The notes beneath the pieces were generated by a model. The model worked only from the letters and a program-made list of their open reading frames with translations, was not told the origin of the DNA and ran no database searches. Below, one piece after another: positions 41,798 to 49,598 of a stretch of DNA of 64,000 nucleotides. The DNA comes from an uncultured Succinivibrio sp. (GTDB lineage Bacteria > Pseudomonadota > Gammaproteobacteria > Enterobacterales > Succinivibrionaceae). Location: the NCBI GenBank assembly GCA_900770725.1, contig CAAGLL010000034.1:1-64000 (forward strand), read 5' to 3'. Every line of letters begins with the position of its first letter. The stretch's first letter is position 1. A program made the translations under genes and the position numbers.

Positions 41798-43309
41798 TCA
41801 GGCCAGGCGCTTGCGCTGGGACGAGGAGGCGATCCCCAGCACGTCGCGGTACTTGGCCACGGTGCGCCTGGCGACCTGGAATCCCTCCTTGGAGAGGATG
41901 TCGGCGATCTTGCTGTCAGAGAGCGGCTTGACCGGGTTCTCGGCTCCCACGAGCTCCTTGATCCTCGCGCGGATGGCTGTCGATGATACGGCGTCGCCGC
42001 TTTCAGACCCGAGGCTTGATGAGAAGAAGTACTTGAGCTCGTAGGTGCCGCGCGGCGTGGACATGTACTTGCCCGTGGTGATCCTCGAGACCGTGGACTC
42101 GGAGAGGCCGACCTTGTCGGCGACGTCGTTTAAGATCATCGGGTGCATCCCCGACTCGCCGCGGGCCATGAAGTCCTGCTGCCCTTCGACGATGGCCGAG
42201 GCGACCTTGAGCAGCGTGCTGTTGCGCTGCTCGATGCTGTTTAGGAGCGATCTGGCGTCCTGCTCGCAGTTCTTGAAGAAGGCGCGGTCGCGCTCGTTGG
42301 TGACCTTGCTTGCCATCTCCATGATCTTCTTGTCAAAGCGCACGCGCGGAAGCACGCCGTCGATGAGGCGCACCACGTATCTGCCGCCTTCCTTCACCAC
42401 CCTTACCTCGGGGATTATGAAGTCGGACTTCTCGCGGTTTGAATAGGTCCAGGGGCGCGGGTTGAGCGACTGGATGAGGTCGACCGCCTCCTTGAGCTGG
42501 GGCTCCTTGACGTGGAGCTTGGAGCAGAGGGTGCGGAAGTCCCTCACCGAGAGCTCGCGCAGGTATGAGGAGACGATGCGCAGCGCGTTGTCGCGCGCGC
42601 GCGAGGGATCCTTGGCCTCAAGCTGGATCTGCAGGCATTCCTGCACCGAGCGCGATCCCACGGCCAGCGGATCGTAGTGCTGCACCAGCTTGAGCACGCT
42701 TTGGACATCGTCATCGGTGATGCCAGCATAGGCGGCGCCTGCGGCCGCGGCGATGTCGGAGAGCGGCTCCTTCAAGTACCCAGAGTCGTCGATGCCGTCG
42801 ATGATCGCCTCGGCGATGGCCCTGTCGCGGCCTTCAAGCGGCGAGAGGTCGAGCTGCCACATCAGGTGGTCGCGCAGGCTCTCGGTGGTGTGGCCTTCAT
42901 ATGGAGCGTCTGTGACCGGCCCCTGGGATCTGCGGGTGCCGGCAGAGGGGCTGTCGGTGTCGTGCATCCCCACGGCGACTCCCTGCTTTGGCGACTCCGA
43001 GGAGAAGTTCATCAAGGGAGTGCTGTCGCTCAGGTCGGATGAGACCTGCTGGGCCTTTACCGACGAGTCGTCGTCAAAGGGGTTGAAGCTTGAGGCGCCA
43101 TCGTCCTGATCATCTGGGATCGGGGTGCTTGAGCCCTCGTCGCCCACCACCTTGAGCAGCGGGTTCATCTCGGCCTTCTGCTCGATCTCCTGGGCAAGCT
43201 CGAGCGTGGGGAGGTGCAGCAGCTTGATCGCCTGCTGCATCTGCGGGGTCATGACAAGGCGCTGGCTCTGGTTCTGGACCAGCTGCATCGAGTTGTTGAA
43301 TCCCGCCAT
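41798..43309 (-). CDS. rpoN: RNA polymerase sigma factor RpoN (sigma-54)
   Basis: Sigma factor requiring enhancer-binding ATPases. 503 aa (477 in E. coli). Region I LVMTPQMQQAIKLLHLPTLE, acidic region II, core-binding region, and at the C-terminus the RpoN box ARRTVAKYRDVLGI that reads the -24 element. The helix-turn-helix around VADKVGLSESTVSRI is intact. An enlarged acidic region II (DDQDDGASSFNPFDDDSS) accounts for the extra length. Lies between lptB and hpf, as in the usual cluster. Confidence 0.97.
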   Translation of the reverse strand: MAGFNNSMQLVQNQSQRLVMTPQMQQAIKLLHLPTLELAQEIEQKAEMNPLLKVVGDEGSSTPIPDDQDDGASSFNPFDDDSSVKAQQVSSDLSDSTPLMNFSSESPKQGVAVGMHDTDSPSAGTRRSQGPVTDAPYEGHTTESLRDHLMWQLDLSPLEGRDRAIAEAIIDGIDDSGYLKEPLSDIAAAAGAAYAGITDDDVQSVLKLVQHYDPLAVGSRSVQECLQIQLEAKDPSRARDNALRIVSSYLRELSVRDFRTLCSKLHVKEPQLKEAVDLIQSLNPRPWTYSNREKSDFIIPEVRVVKEGGRYVVRLIDGVLPRVRFDKKIMEMASKVTNERDRAFFKNCEQDARSLLNSIEQRNSTLLKVASAIVEGQQDFMARGESGMHPMILNDVADKVGLSESTVSRITTGKYMSTPRGTYELKYFFSSSLGSESGDAVSSTAIRARIKELVGAENPVKPLSDSKIADILSKEGFQVARRTVAKYRDVLGIASSSQRKRLA

Positions 43310-43335
43310 CGCTATCTCCTGATCCCTTGTCTCCG

Positions 43336-44061
43336 CTAGATGGTGAAGTCGTGTCCCAAGTACACGTCCTTCACCTTGTCGTTGCTCTGCACCTCTTCAG
43401 GCGTGCCCTGGGCGATGAGCTCGCCGTTGCTCACGATGTAGGCGCGCTCGCACACGCCCAGGGTCTCCCTCACGTTGTGGTCGGTGATGAGGATCCCGAT
43501 CCCGCGCTCCTTGAGGTGGGTGATGATGTTCTTGATCTCGGAGACCGAGATCGGGTCGACGCCGGCGAATGGCTCGTCGAGCAGGATGAACTTGGGCTCG
43601 GCTGCGAGGGCGCGCGCGATCTCGACGCGGCGGCGCTCGCCGCCTGAAAGCGACATGCCCAGGTTGTCGCGCAGCGGCGCGACGTTGAACTCCTCGAGCA
43701 GGCGGTTGACCTTGTCGATGCGCTCCTGGCGCGTAAGCCCGTGCCGCAGCTCCATGACGCCCATGAGGTTCTGCCAGACTGTGAGCTTCCTGAAGATCGA
43801 GTTCTCCTGCGGCAGGTAGCCGATCCCGGCGCGGGCGCGCATGTGCATGGGCAGGGCGGTGATGTCCTTGCCGTCAAGCAGGATCTGCCCGCCCTCCGAG
43901 GAGATGATCCCTACGATCATGTAGAACGAGGTGGTCTTGCCCGCGCCGTTGGGGCCGAGCAGCCCGACTATCGAGCTGCTCTCTACGCTGATGCTGACGT
44001 CCTTGACCACGGTGCGGTTGCGGTAGGTCTTCTTGAGGTGGTTGGCGCACAGCTCGCTCAT
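43336..44061 (-). CDS. lptB: LPS export ABC transporter ATPase LptB
   Basis: Drives LPS extraction with LptF and LptG. 241 aa from ATG 44061, the same as E. coli. Walker A GLLGPNGAGKTTSFYMIVG near residue 33, Q-loop YLPQENSIFRKLTV, signature SLSGGERRRVEIARAL, Walker B ILLDEPFAGVDPISV. Overlaps the lptA stop by 4 bases. Confidence 0.97.
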   Translation of the reverse strand: MSELCANHLKKTYRNRTVVKDVSISVESSSIVGLLGPNGAGKTTSFYMIVGIISSEGGQILLDGKDITALPMHMRARAGIGYLPQENSIFRKLTVWQNLMGVMELRHGLTRQERIDKVNRLLEEFNVAPLRDNLGMSLSGGERRRVEIARALAAEPKFILLDEPFAGVDPISVSEIKNIITHLKERGIGILITDHNVRETLGVCERAYIVSNGELIAQGTPEEVQSNDKVKDVYLGHDFTI

Positions 44062-44615
44062 TTGGCAGCCCCGCCTTGCTTTCCGCCGTTGTCCGATGAC
44101 TTCATCTCCTGGGGGATGAAGGTGCTGTGCACCCTGCCGTCCTCGCTGTTCGTGTTGTTGGCCTTCATCTTCTGGGTGTTGAAGTTGTACTCGATGTGGT
44201 TTCCAGAGACGTGGGACTCGCCCTGCCACACCGTGGCGTTGCCGGTGAGCACAATGTCGCCGGTCTGCGGGTAGTAGTTGAGCACCGCCGACTCGGACCT
44301 CAGGATCTTGCCGTTGTCCAGCAGCTGCTTGAACTTGACCGGCTTGCCCCAGGAGTTGACCTCCTTGACCTCGTTCTTGTCGTCGCGAACGATCTCGGCC
44401 TTGTCGGCGAAGACCTCGATGGAGCCCTGGGTGGCGTGCACGCGCTCGATGAAGTAGAGCTTGTTGGCCTGGAAGTCGGCAAGCTGCTGCACCGACTCGA
44501 CGTTCAATGGCTTGTCGGTGTCGTCCTTGAGCGCAAAGGCGGTTTCTGGAAGCAGGAGGGCCGCGAGGCTACCTGCTGCCGCTGCCAGCGCGGTTGTAGT
44601 ACGTAGAATGGACAT
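44058..44615 (-). CDS. lptA: LPS transport periplasmic protein LptA
   Basis: Forms the periplasmic bridge carrying LPS. 185 aa with signal peptide (residues 1-28, ending ...LLPETAFA) and the OstA-type beta-jellyroll: DKPLNVESVQQLADFQANKL, ATQGSIEVFADKAEIVRDD, GDIVLTGNATVWQGESHVSG. The polar end (SSDNGGKQGG) is longer than usual. Its start overlaps the end of lptC by 47 bases. Confidence 0.92.
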   Translation of the reverse strand: MSILRTTTALAAAAGSLAALLLPETAFALKDDTDKPLNVESVQQLADFQANKLYFIERVHATQGSIEVFADKAEIVRDDKNEVKEVNSWGKPVKFKQLLDNGKILRSESAVLNYYPQTGDIVLTGNATVWQGESHVSGNHIEYNFNTQKMKANNTNSEDGRVHSTFIPQEMKSSDNGGKQGGAAK

Positions 44616-45153
44616 TGTCGCTGAATCTCATGATTTTATTGTTGCTGTCGTACGAGAACCCGGTGCCAGAGTCAACCCACCCGTCGCCGTAGATGGTGGT
44701 GGGGTCGGGGCTCGTGATGATCCCGGTCTTGAGGTCGTAGTGCAGCGTTGCCGTCGTGAACTTGCGCACCGAGCTCCCCTCGTGCTCCGGCACCCCGGTG
44801 ACGTCGCCCTTCATGTCTACGAAGTCGCCGTCGCGGGCCTGCCCTTCCTTGGAGCTCACCGCCCAGATCTCCTGCTTGCCTGACGACGAGGCGCGGTAGG
44901 AGTGCACGACTGGGTTTTGGAAGCTGTAGAGCTTGTCCTTCTCGTGGAACACCGCCAGATCGGCCTTGAGCGAGCGGTAGAGCTTGCCGTCCTGCGAGTA
45001 GAGCTTTCCAAAGAACCCGTGCGAGGTGTAGGTGCCCTTGTCTGGAAGCGCCTGCTGGCTCTTGGGCGAAAGCAGGCCGCTGTAGAGGTAGAGCAGGCCG
45101 GCCGCCGCCGCTAACAGCAGCGAGAAGAGGGCGTTCTTGGCGTAGGAGGTCAT
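44569..45153 (-). CDS. lptC: LPS export protein LptC
   Basis: Single-pass inner-membrane protein passing LPS from LptBFG to LptA. 194 aa. N-terminal helix ALFSLLLAAAAGLLYLYSGL, then a jellyroll domain (GTYTSHGFFGKLYSQDG, SFQNPVVHSYRASSSG, GDVTGVPEHEGSS). Chosen start ATG 45153, with the kdsC stop overlapping (ATGA). Sequence conservation in this family is low; position between kdsC and lptA supports the call. Confidence 0.9.
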   Translation of the reverse strand: MTSYAKNALFSLLLAAAAGLLYLYSGLLSPKSQQALPDKGTYTSHGFFGKLYSQDGKLYRSLKADLAVFHEKDKLYSFQNPVVHSYRASSSGKQEIWAVSSKEGQARDGDFVDMKGDVTGVPEHEGSSVRKFTTATLHYDLKTGIITSPDPTTIYGDGWVDSGTGFSYDSNNKIMRFSDNVHSTYYNRAGSGSR

Positions 45154-45716
45154 TTGAGCAGCCTTCCGGACGGATCCATGGCGCCCTTGGCCATCATGAT
45201 GAGGTCGCAGATCTCGCGCACCGCGCCGCGGCCGCCTGCGACGTGCAGCGGCAGGTCGACGAAGCGGCGGATGTATGGGTGGGCGTCCAAGGGGCAGGCG
45301 GAGATCCCGGCGCGGCTGAACATCGGCAGATCGTTGAGGTCGTCGCCCACCGCGGCGCTCTCCTCCACGGAGATCCCAAGCTGCTGCTGCAACGCCGCGG
45401 CCGATTCGTTCTTGCGGCCCTGGCCCTGGATCACGTGCCTGATGCCGCACTCCTGGCAGCGGCGCTCGGTCAGGCGCGCCTCCCTGCCGGTGATCACGGC
45501 GCAGGTGCAGTCGGTGGTGCGCTGCATCTGGACGATGCCAAGGCCGTCCTTCGTGCAGAACTTCTTGAACTCGCCAACGCCGTTGTCGAGGTAGACGCCG
45601 CCGTCGGTGAGCGTGCCGTCTACATCGAGCATCAGCAGGCGGATCCTGGAGAGGCGCTCGAGCATCTCAGGCGCCACGGGTCCGTAGATCGTCTCGGTGT
45701 GGATTGCGCTTGCCAT
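45150..45716 (-). CDS. kdsC: KDO 8-phosphate phosphatase KdsC
   Basis: HAD phosphatase forming 3-deoxy-D-manno-octulosonate for LPS core. 188 aa from ATG 45716, as in E. coli. Motif I LMLDVDGTLTDGGVYLD, motif II AVITGREA, motif III/IV VGDDLNDLPMFSRAGISACP, plus terminal GGRGAVREICDLIM. GGAGG ten bases upstream supports this start over an ATG 13 codons earlier. Divergent from mlaF; kdsD is not here. Confidence 0.95.
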   Translation of the reverse strand: MASAIHTETIYGPVAPEMLERLSRIRLLMLDVDGTLTDGGVYLDNGVGEFKKFCTKDGLGIVQMQRTTDCTCAVITGREARLTERRCQECGIRHVIQGQGRKNESAAALQQQLGISVEESAAVGDDLNDLPMFSRAGISACPLDAHPYIRRFVDLPLHVAGGRGAVREICDLIMMAKGAMDPSGRLLK

Positions 45717-45785
45717 CTGCCAGGTACCTCCGTCATGCGGGCCGTTTACATCCAAGCTCCGCGCCCGCGATCTGCCAAAATTCCA

Positions 45786-45850
45786 TTTACACGGTAAACT
45801 ATGCCTGATTATAGCAATTTAAGCAGGCGCCCATGCCGCGCATGGGCGCC
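45786..45850 (+). promoter_or_regulatory. mla promoter and 5' hairpin
   Basis: TTTACA (45786-45791) and TTATAG (45809-45814) are spaced 17 bases, a good sigma-70 match. A perfect 11-bp hairpin GGCGCCCATGC/GCATGGGCGCC (45826-45836, 45840-45850; loop CGC) then lies in the mlaF leader. Confidence 0.6.
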
Positions 45851-45873
45851 GGGCCGTTTACCGGAGCTAACAG

Positions 45874-46674
45874 ATGCCAAAAGACGGCGGAAGCATAGTC
45901 CAGATCCGCGACCTGTCCTTCTCCTATTCGGGAAAGCAGATCTACAAGGGGCTGACCGTTGATTTCCCCCGCGGCAAGATCACCGCGGTGCTGGGCCCGT
46001 CGGGCACCGGCAAGACCACGGTGCTCAGGCTCATCGGCGCCCAGCTGCGCCCCGACAGCGGCACCGTGCTTTTCGACGGGATAGACATGAACTCGCTGTC
46101 GCGCCGCCAGCTCTACTCGGTGCGCAAGAAGATGAGCATGCTCTTCCAAAGCGGCGCGCTCTTCCAGGACATGACGGTCTACGAGAACACCGCCTTCCCG
46201 CTTCAGGTTCACACCAAGCTGCCTGATGAGATCATCCACGACATCGTGACGATGAAGCTCGAGGCCGTGGGCATGCGCGCGGCGGCGGGGCTCTATCCGT
46301 CCGAGCTCTCGGGCGGCATGGCCCGCCGCGCCGCGCTGGCCCGCTCGATCGCGCTCGATCCAGAGCTCATCATGTACGACGAGCCGTTCGTAGGCCAGGA
46401 TCCGATCACCAAGGGCGTGCTGGTCGAGCTCATCGCCGACCTCAACGCCTCGCTGGGGCTCACCTCGATCGTGGTCACCCACGACGTGAGGGAGATCATG
46501 GACGTCGCCGACTACGTGGTGATCCTCGCCGAGGGCGCGGTGCTCGGGCAGGGCACGCCCGACGAGATCCGCTCCAGCAAGGATCCGCGCATAGTCCAGT
46601 TCATAAACGGCGATTATGACGGCCCGTATGCCTTCCACCTCAAAGGCAGCGGCGACTACCTGGAGGAGCTCTAA
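45874..46674 (+). CDS. mlaF: MlaF, ATPase of phospholipid transporter
   Basis: ATP-binding subunit of the MlaFEDB complex that moves phospholipids between the membranes. 266 aa. Walker A AVLGPSGTGKTTVLRLIG near residue 35, signature LSGGMARRAALARSIAL, Walker B IMYDEPFVGQDPI, H-loop VVTHDVREI. First gene of mlaFEDCB; overlaps mlaE start by one base (TAATG). Confidence 0.96.
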   Translation: MPKDGGSIVQIRDLSFSYSGKQIYKGLTVDFPRGKITAVLGPSGTGKTTVLRLIGAQLRPDSGTVLFDGIDMNSLSRRQLYSVRKKMSMLFQSGALFQDMTVYENTAFPLQVHTKLPDEIIHDIVTMKLEAVGMRAAAGLYPSELSGGMARRAALARSIALDPELIMYDEPFVGQDPITKGVLVELIADLNASLGLTSIVVTHDVREIMDVADYVVILAEGAVLGQGTPDEIRSSKDPRIVQFINGDYDGPYAFHLKGSGDYLEEL

Positions 46675-47447
46675 TGGCTGATTTCCTGGGATTCCTGGGC
46701 AGGTACTTCCTAAAGAGGGTTGCAGCCCTCGGCAGATCGTTCCTGATGATGGTGAACGCGCTTTGCGCCAAGCCAGACTTCAAGGGCCACGCGATCCTGC
46801 TCGTGCGCGAGATCTACTTCATCGGCGTGCAGTCGGTGATCATCATCATCGTCTCGGGGCTGTTCATCGGCATGGTGCTGGGGCTGCAGGGCTTCAACAT
46901 CCTCAAGGACTTCATGGCGACCGGATCGCTGGGCACCCTGGTGGCGCTGGCCATCATCAGGGAGCTTGGCCCGGTCGTGGCCGCGCTGCTCTACGCCGGC
47001 CGCGCAGGCTCCGCGCTCACCGCCGAGATCGGGCAGCTCAAGGCCTCCGAGCAGCTCTCGGCCATGGAGATGATGGCCGTCGATCCGCTGCACCGCGTCA
47101 TCGCCCCGAGGTTCTGGGCCGGCGTCATCAGCCTGCCGGTGCTCTCGCTGCTGTTCACGCTCGTCGGGATCTACGGCGGCAAGTTCGTCGGCGTCGACTG
47201 GCTCGGCCTCGACGACGGGATTTTCTGGTCGGCCATGCAGGGCAGCGTCGACCTGCTGGACGATCTGGTGCCCATGGTGGTCAAGTCGGTGGTCTTCGCC
47301 ATCGTCTGCACCTGGATAGCCCTGTTCAACGGCTATGACTGCCGGCCGACGTCGGCCGGCATCAGCGCTGCGACCACGGCCACCGTGGTCCAGTCGTCGC
47401 TGGCCGTGCTGGGCCTTGATTTCGTGCTCACCGCATTGATGTTCTGA
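46674..47447 (+). CDS. mlaE: MlaE, permease of phospholipid transporter
   Basis: Integral membrane permease of the Mla system, 257 aa with about five hydrophobic segments. Conserved motifs include GMVLGLQGFNIL, LGPVVAALLYAGRAGSALTAEI and ASEQLSAMEMMAVDPL, the characteristic MlaE pattern. The C-terminus runs STLAVLGL-like (SSLAVLGLDFVLTALMF). Between mlaF and mlaD. Confidence 0.95.
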   Translation: MADFLGFLGRYFLKRVAALGRSFLMMVNALCAKPDFKGHAILLVREIYFIGVQSVIIIIVSGLFIGMVLGLQGFNILKDFMATGSLGTLVALAIIRELGPVVAALLYAGRAGSALTAEIGQLKASEQLSAMEMMAVDPLHRVIAPRFWAGVISLPVLSLLFTLVGIYGGKFVGVDWLGLDDGIFWSAMQGSVDLLDDLVPMVVKSVVFAIVCTWIALFNGYDCRPTSAGISAATTATVVQSSLAVLGLDFVLTALMF

Positions 47448-47455
47448 GAGGGTTT

Positions 47456-47968
47456 ATGAAGTATCTGAAGACAGAAGTGGCCGTGGGGTTTTTCGTCCTG
47501 GCGGGCATAATCGCGGCCGTGGTCTTGTCGCTCAAGGTCGCGGGACTGGTGCTCAACAGCGACTCTGACGTCTACACGCTCCACGCCAAGTTCGACAACA
47601 TCGGCTCGCTCAAGCTGCGCGCCCCCGTCAAGATCGGCGGCGTGCTGGTAGGCCGCGTGTCGGCCATCAGGCTCGATCCCAAGAACATGACCCCGGTCGT
47701 GGACATGGAGATCCAGTCATCGTGCGACAAGCTCTCCAGCGAGTCGCGCGCGTCGATCCAGACTGCCGGCATCATCGGCGAGCAGTACATCTCCATCACC
47801 CCGGGCTTCTACGACGAGGACGCGGGAACCACCTACTTGAAGAACGGGGACTACTTCGAGGACACCGGCTCGGCGCTGGTGCTCGAGGACCTCATCGGAA
47901 AATTCCTCTACAGCGCCGGATCCTCGTCCAAGAAGGACGACGGAAAGGACGCTGGAACGGATAAGTAA
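47456..47968 (+). CDS. mlaD: MlaD, MCE-domain lipid-binding protein
   Basis: Membrane-anchored hexameric ring of the Mla system. 170 aa. One N-terminal helix (VAVGFFVLAGIIAAVVLSL), one MCE domain (YTLHAKFDNIGSLKLRAPVK with IGGVLVGRV) and LVLEDLIGKFLY near the end. Eight bases after mlaE. Confidence 0.95.
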   Translation: MKYLKTEVAVGFFVLAGIIAAVVLSLKVAGLVLNSDSDVYTLHAKFDNIGSLKLRAPVKIGGVLVGRVSAIRLDPKNMTPVVDMEIQSSCDKLSSESRASIQTAGIIGEQYISITPGFYDEDAGTTYLKNGDYFEDTGSALVLEDLIGKFLYSAGSSSKKDDGKDAGTDK

Positions 47969-48007
47969 TTGTTTTGAAGGAGGGCGCCTGAAAGGGCGCT
48001 TACGCAC

Positions 48008-48619
48008 ATGAAGAAATTCATCGCAGGACTCATGCTGGCCGCCGCCGCGGCCTTCCTTGCCGCGCCGTCGCAGGCTGCGGACAACCCGTACGAGGTGGCC
48101 AATTCCGTCGCCACCAAGACCTTCGGCGATCTCAAGGCCAACAAGGACAAGCTCTCCGATCCATCGGTGGTCAACGGCATCATCAACAGCGACCTGATGC
48201 CTTACGTCGACGTGCGCTATGCCGCCTACAAGGTCATCGGGCCCTCGCTCAAGGAGACCACCAAGGATGAGCGCGACCAGTTCACCGCCGCCTTCGGCGA
48301 CTACCTGATGCGCTCGATGTCAAACGCCATCGGCAAGTACACCAACCAGGAGCTTGAAAACAGCCCGGTCTCCCAGGTCTCCGACTCCGACAACATCGTC
48401 CCGGTCAAATACACCGTCAAGACCCCGGGCCAGGCCGACATCTCCTTCATCATCAAGATGCGCCTGAACCGCAAGACCGGCGAGTGGAAGGCCTTCGACC
48501 TCATCGCCGAGAACGTCTCGATCTTAGACTCCAAGCAGGCCGAGCTCTCCCCGATCATCAAGTCCAAGGGCATCAAGGCTGCGATCACTGCGCTCGAGCA
48601 GAACAAGGCGGGCAAGTGA
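48008..48619 (+). CDS. mlaC: MlaC, periplasmic phospholipid-binding protein
   Basis: Soluble shuttle carrying phospholipid between MlaA and MlaD. 203 aa with a signal peptide (MKKFIAGLMLAAAAAFLAAP, cleavage likely after SQA). Domain: ...SDLMPYVDVRYAAYKVIG, PVKYTVKTPGQADISFIIK and a C-terminal helix. The last bases overlap the GTG of mlaB. Confidence 0.94.
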   Translation: MKKFIAGLMLAAAAAFLAAPSQAADNPYEVANSVATKTFGDLKANKDKLSDPSVVNGIINSDLMPYVDVRYAAYKVIGPSLKETTKDERDQFTAAFGDYLMRSMSNAIGKYTNQELENSPVSQVSDSDNIVPVKYTVKTPGQADISFIIKMRLNRKTGEWKAFDLIAENVSILDSKQAELSPIIKSKGIKAAITALEQNKAGK

Positions 48620-48864
48620 CGGTGCGCCATTTCGACAAGCTCACGGTGGATACCGTGCCTATGCTGTGGAAGCAGCGCAATGAGATCTTCAGCGCTGACG
48701 GCGCCGATCTCTCGGGGTCCGAGGTCGACTCGGCCGGGGTGGCCTTCCTCGTGCGCTGGGCCAAGAGCCTGCATGGCGGGAAGCTCAAGCTTGCAGGCTG
48801 CAGCCCCGACGTGCTCAAGCTCATCTCGGTATTCGAGCTCAAGCCGCTGTTTGAGGAGGCGTGA
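48616..48864 (+). CDS. mlaB: MlaB, STAS-domain subunit
   Basis: Cytoplasmic STAS protein stabilising MlaFE. 82 aa from the GTG at 48616, with GTGA overlap to the mlaC stop; the normal family length is about 97. The conserved turn DLSGSEVDSAGVAFLVRWAK is clear. The start is tentative because no ATG provides a complete STAS fold. Confidence 0.85.
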   Translation: MTVRHFDKLTVDTVPMLWKQRNEIFSADGADLSGSEVDSAGVAFLVRWAKSLHGGKLKLAGCSPDVLKLISVFELKPLFEEA

Positions 48865-49466
48865 TGTCAGATCAGATCCAGCATTTCGAGGGCTTCGACG
48901 AGGAGCCTGACGAGGAGAGCCGCAGCGCGCGCAAGCGCGGGGCGCAGAAGATCCGCCGCGAGATCGAGGATGTGGCCGACCTGGGCGATCAAGCCTTCAA
49001 GGCCATGAGGCTCGATCCTGCCGTGCGCGACGCCATAGCGCAGGCGCGCGCGATGAGGCCGCGCAGCGACGAGCGCCGCCGCCAGCTCCAGTACGCGGCA
49101 AGGCTCCAACGCGCAGTCGCGGTGCAGGATCTCGGTGAGCAGATGGCCTCGCTCGGCGCCTCCTCAAAGGAGGATCCGGACACCATGCGCTTTGAAAGGC
49201 TCCGTTCGGAGCTCATCTCCCAGGGCGTGGGCGCGGTGAACGCGCTGTGCGGCCTGTGCCCAGAGCTTGACCGCAAGAAGCTCATGTCGCTGGTGCGCAA
49301 GGCCAAGGAGGAGGCCAAGGCCGAGGAGGAGGCAGGCGGCGCCGGCGCCATCGGCGGCAAGGCCCCCAAGCCCGGGCAGCGCAAGCTCTACCGCTACATC
49401 AAGGACGAGATCCGCAAGGCCGGGATCAAGGTTCCGGACAGTCTGGTGCAGAAAGCCCAGGGCTGA
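48864..49466 (+). CDS. darP: Dual-action ribosomal maturation protein DarP (YjgA)
   Basis: Binds the late 50S precursor. 200 aa, DUF615 family. Acidic start (FEGFDEEPDEESRSARKR), helical all over, with LRSELISQGVGAVNALCGLC and KLYRYIKDEI near the end. ATG at 48864 has an AGGAGG upstream. It overlaps the mlaB stop by one base, so it joins the mla operon; in E. coli it is next to pmbA instead. Confidence 0.92.
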   Translation: MSDQIQHFEGFDEEPDEESRSARKRGAQKIRREIEDVADLGDQAFKAMRLDPAVRDAIAQARAMRPRSDERRRQLQYAARLQRAVAVQDLGEQMASLGASSKEDPDTMRFERLRSELISQGVGAVNALCGLCPELDRKKLMSLVRKAKEEAKAEEEAGGAGAIGGKAPKPGQRKLYRYIKDEIRKAGIKVPDSLVQKAQG

Positions 49467-49490
49467 TGGCATCCTTCTAAAAATCGCAGG

Positions 49491-49514
49491 ACGCGGGCAA
49501 TGCCCGCGTTTTTT
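49491..49514 (+). terminator. Terminator after darP
   Basis: CGCGGGC (49492-49498), AAT, GCCCGCG (49502-49508), six T. Classical form. Confidence 0.9.
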
Positions 49515-49545
49515 GCGCCCAGGGCAGGGAAAGGGGCTGCGGCGT

Positions 49546-49581
49546 AAAAAAAAACGCCGGCTAACAGCAAGTTGGCCGGCG
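49546..49581 (-). terminator. Terminator after tldD
   Basis: On the minus strand, CGCCGGC/GCCGGCG (plus 49575-49581 and 49555-49561) followed by nine T (A at 49546-49554). Confidence 0.85.
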
Positions 49582-49598
49582 CACTCCTTAAGTTTTAA

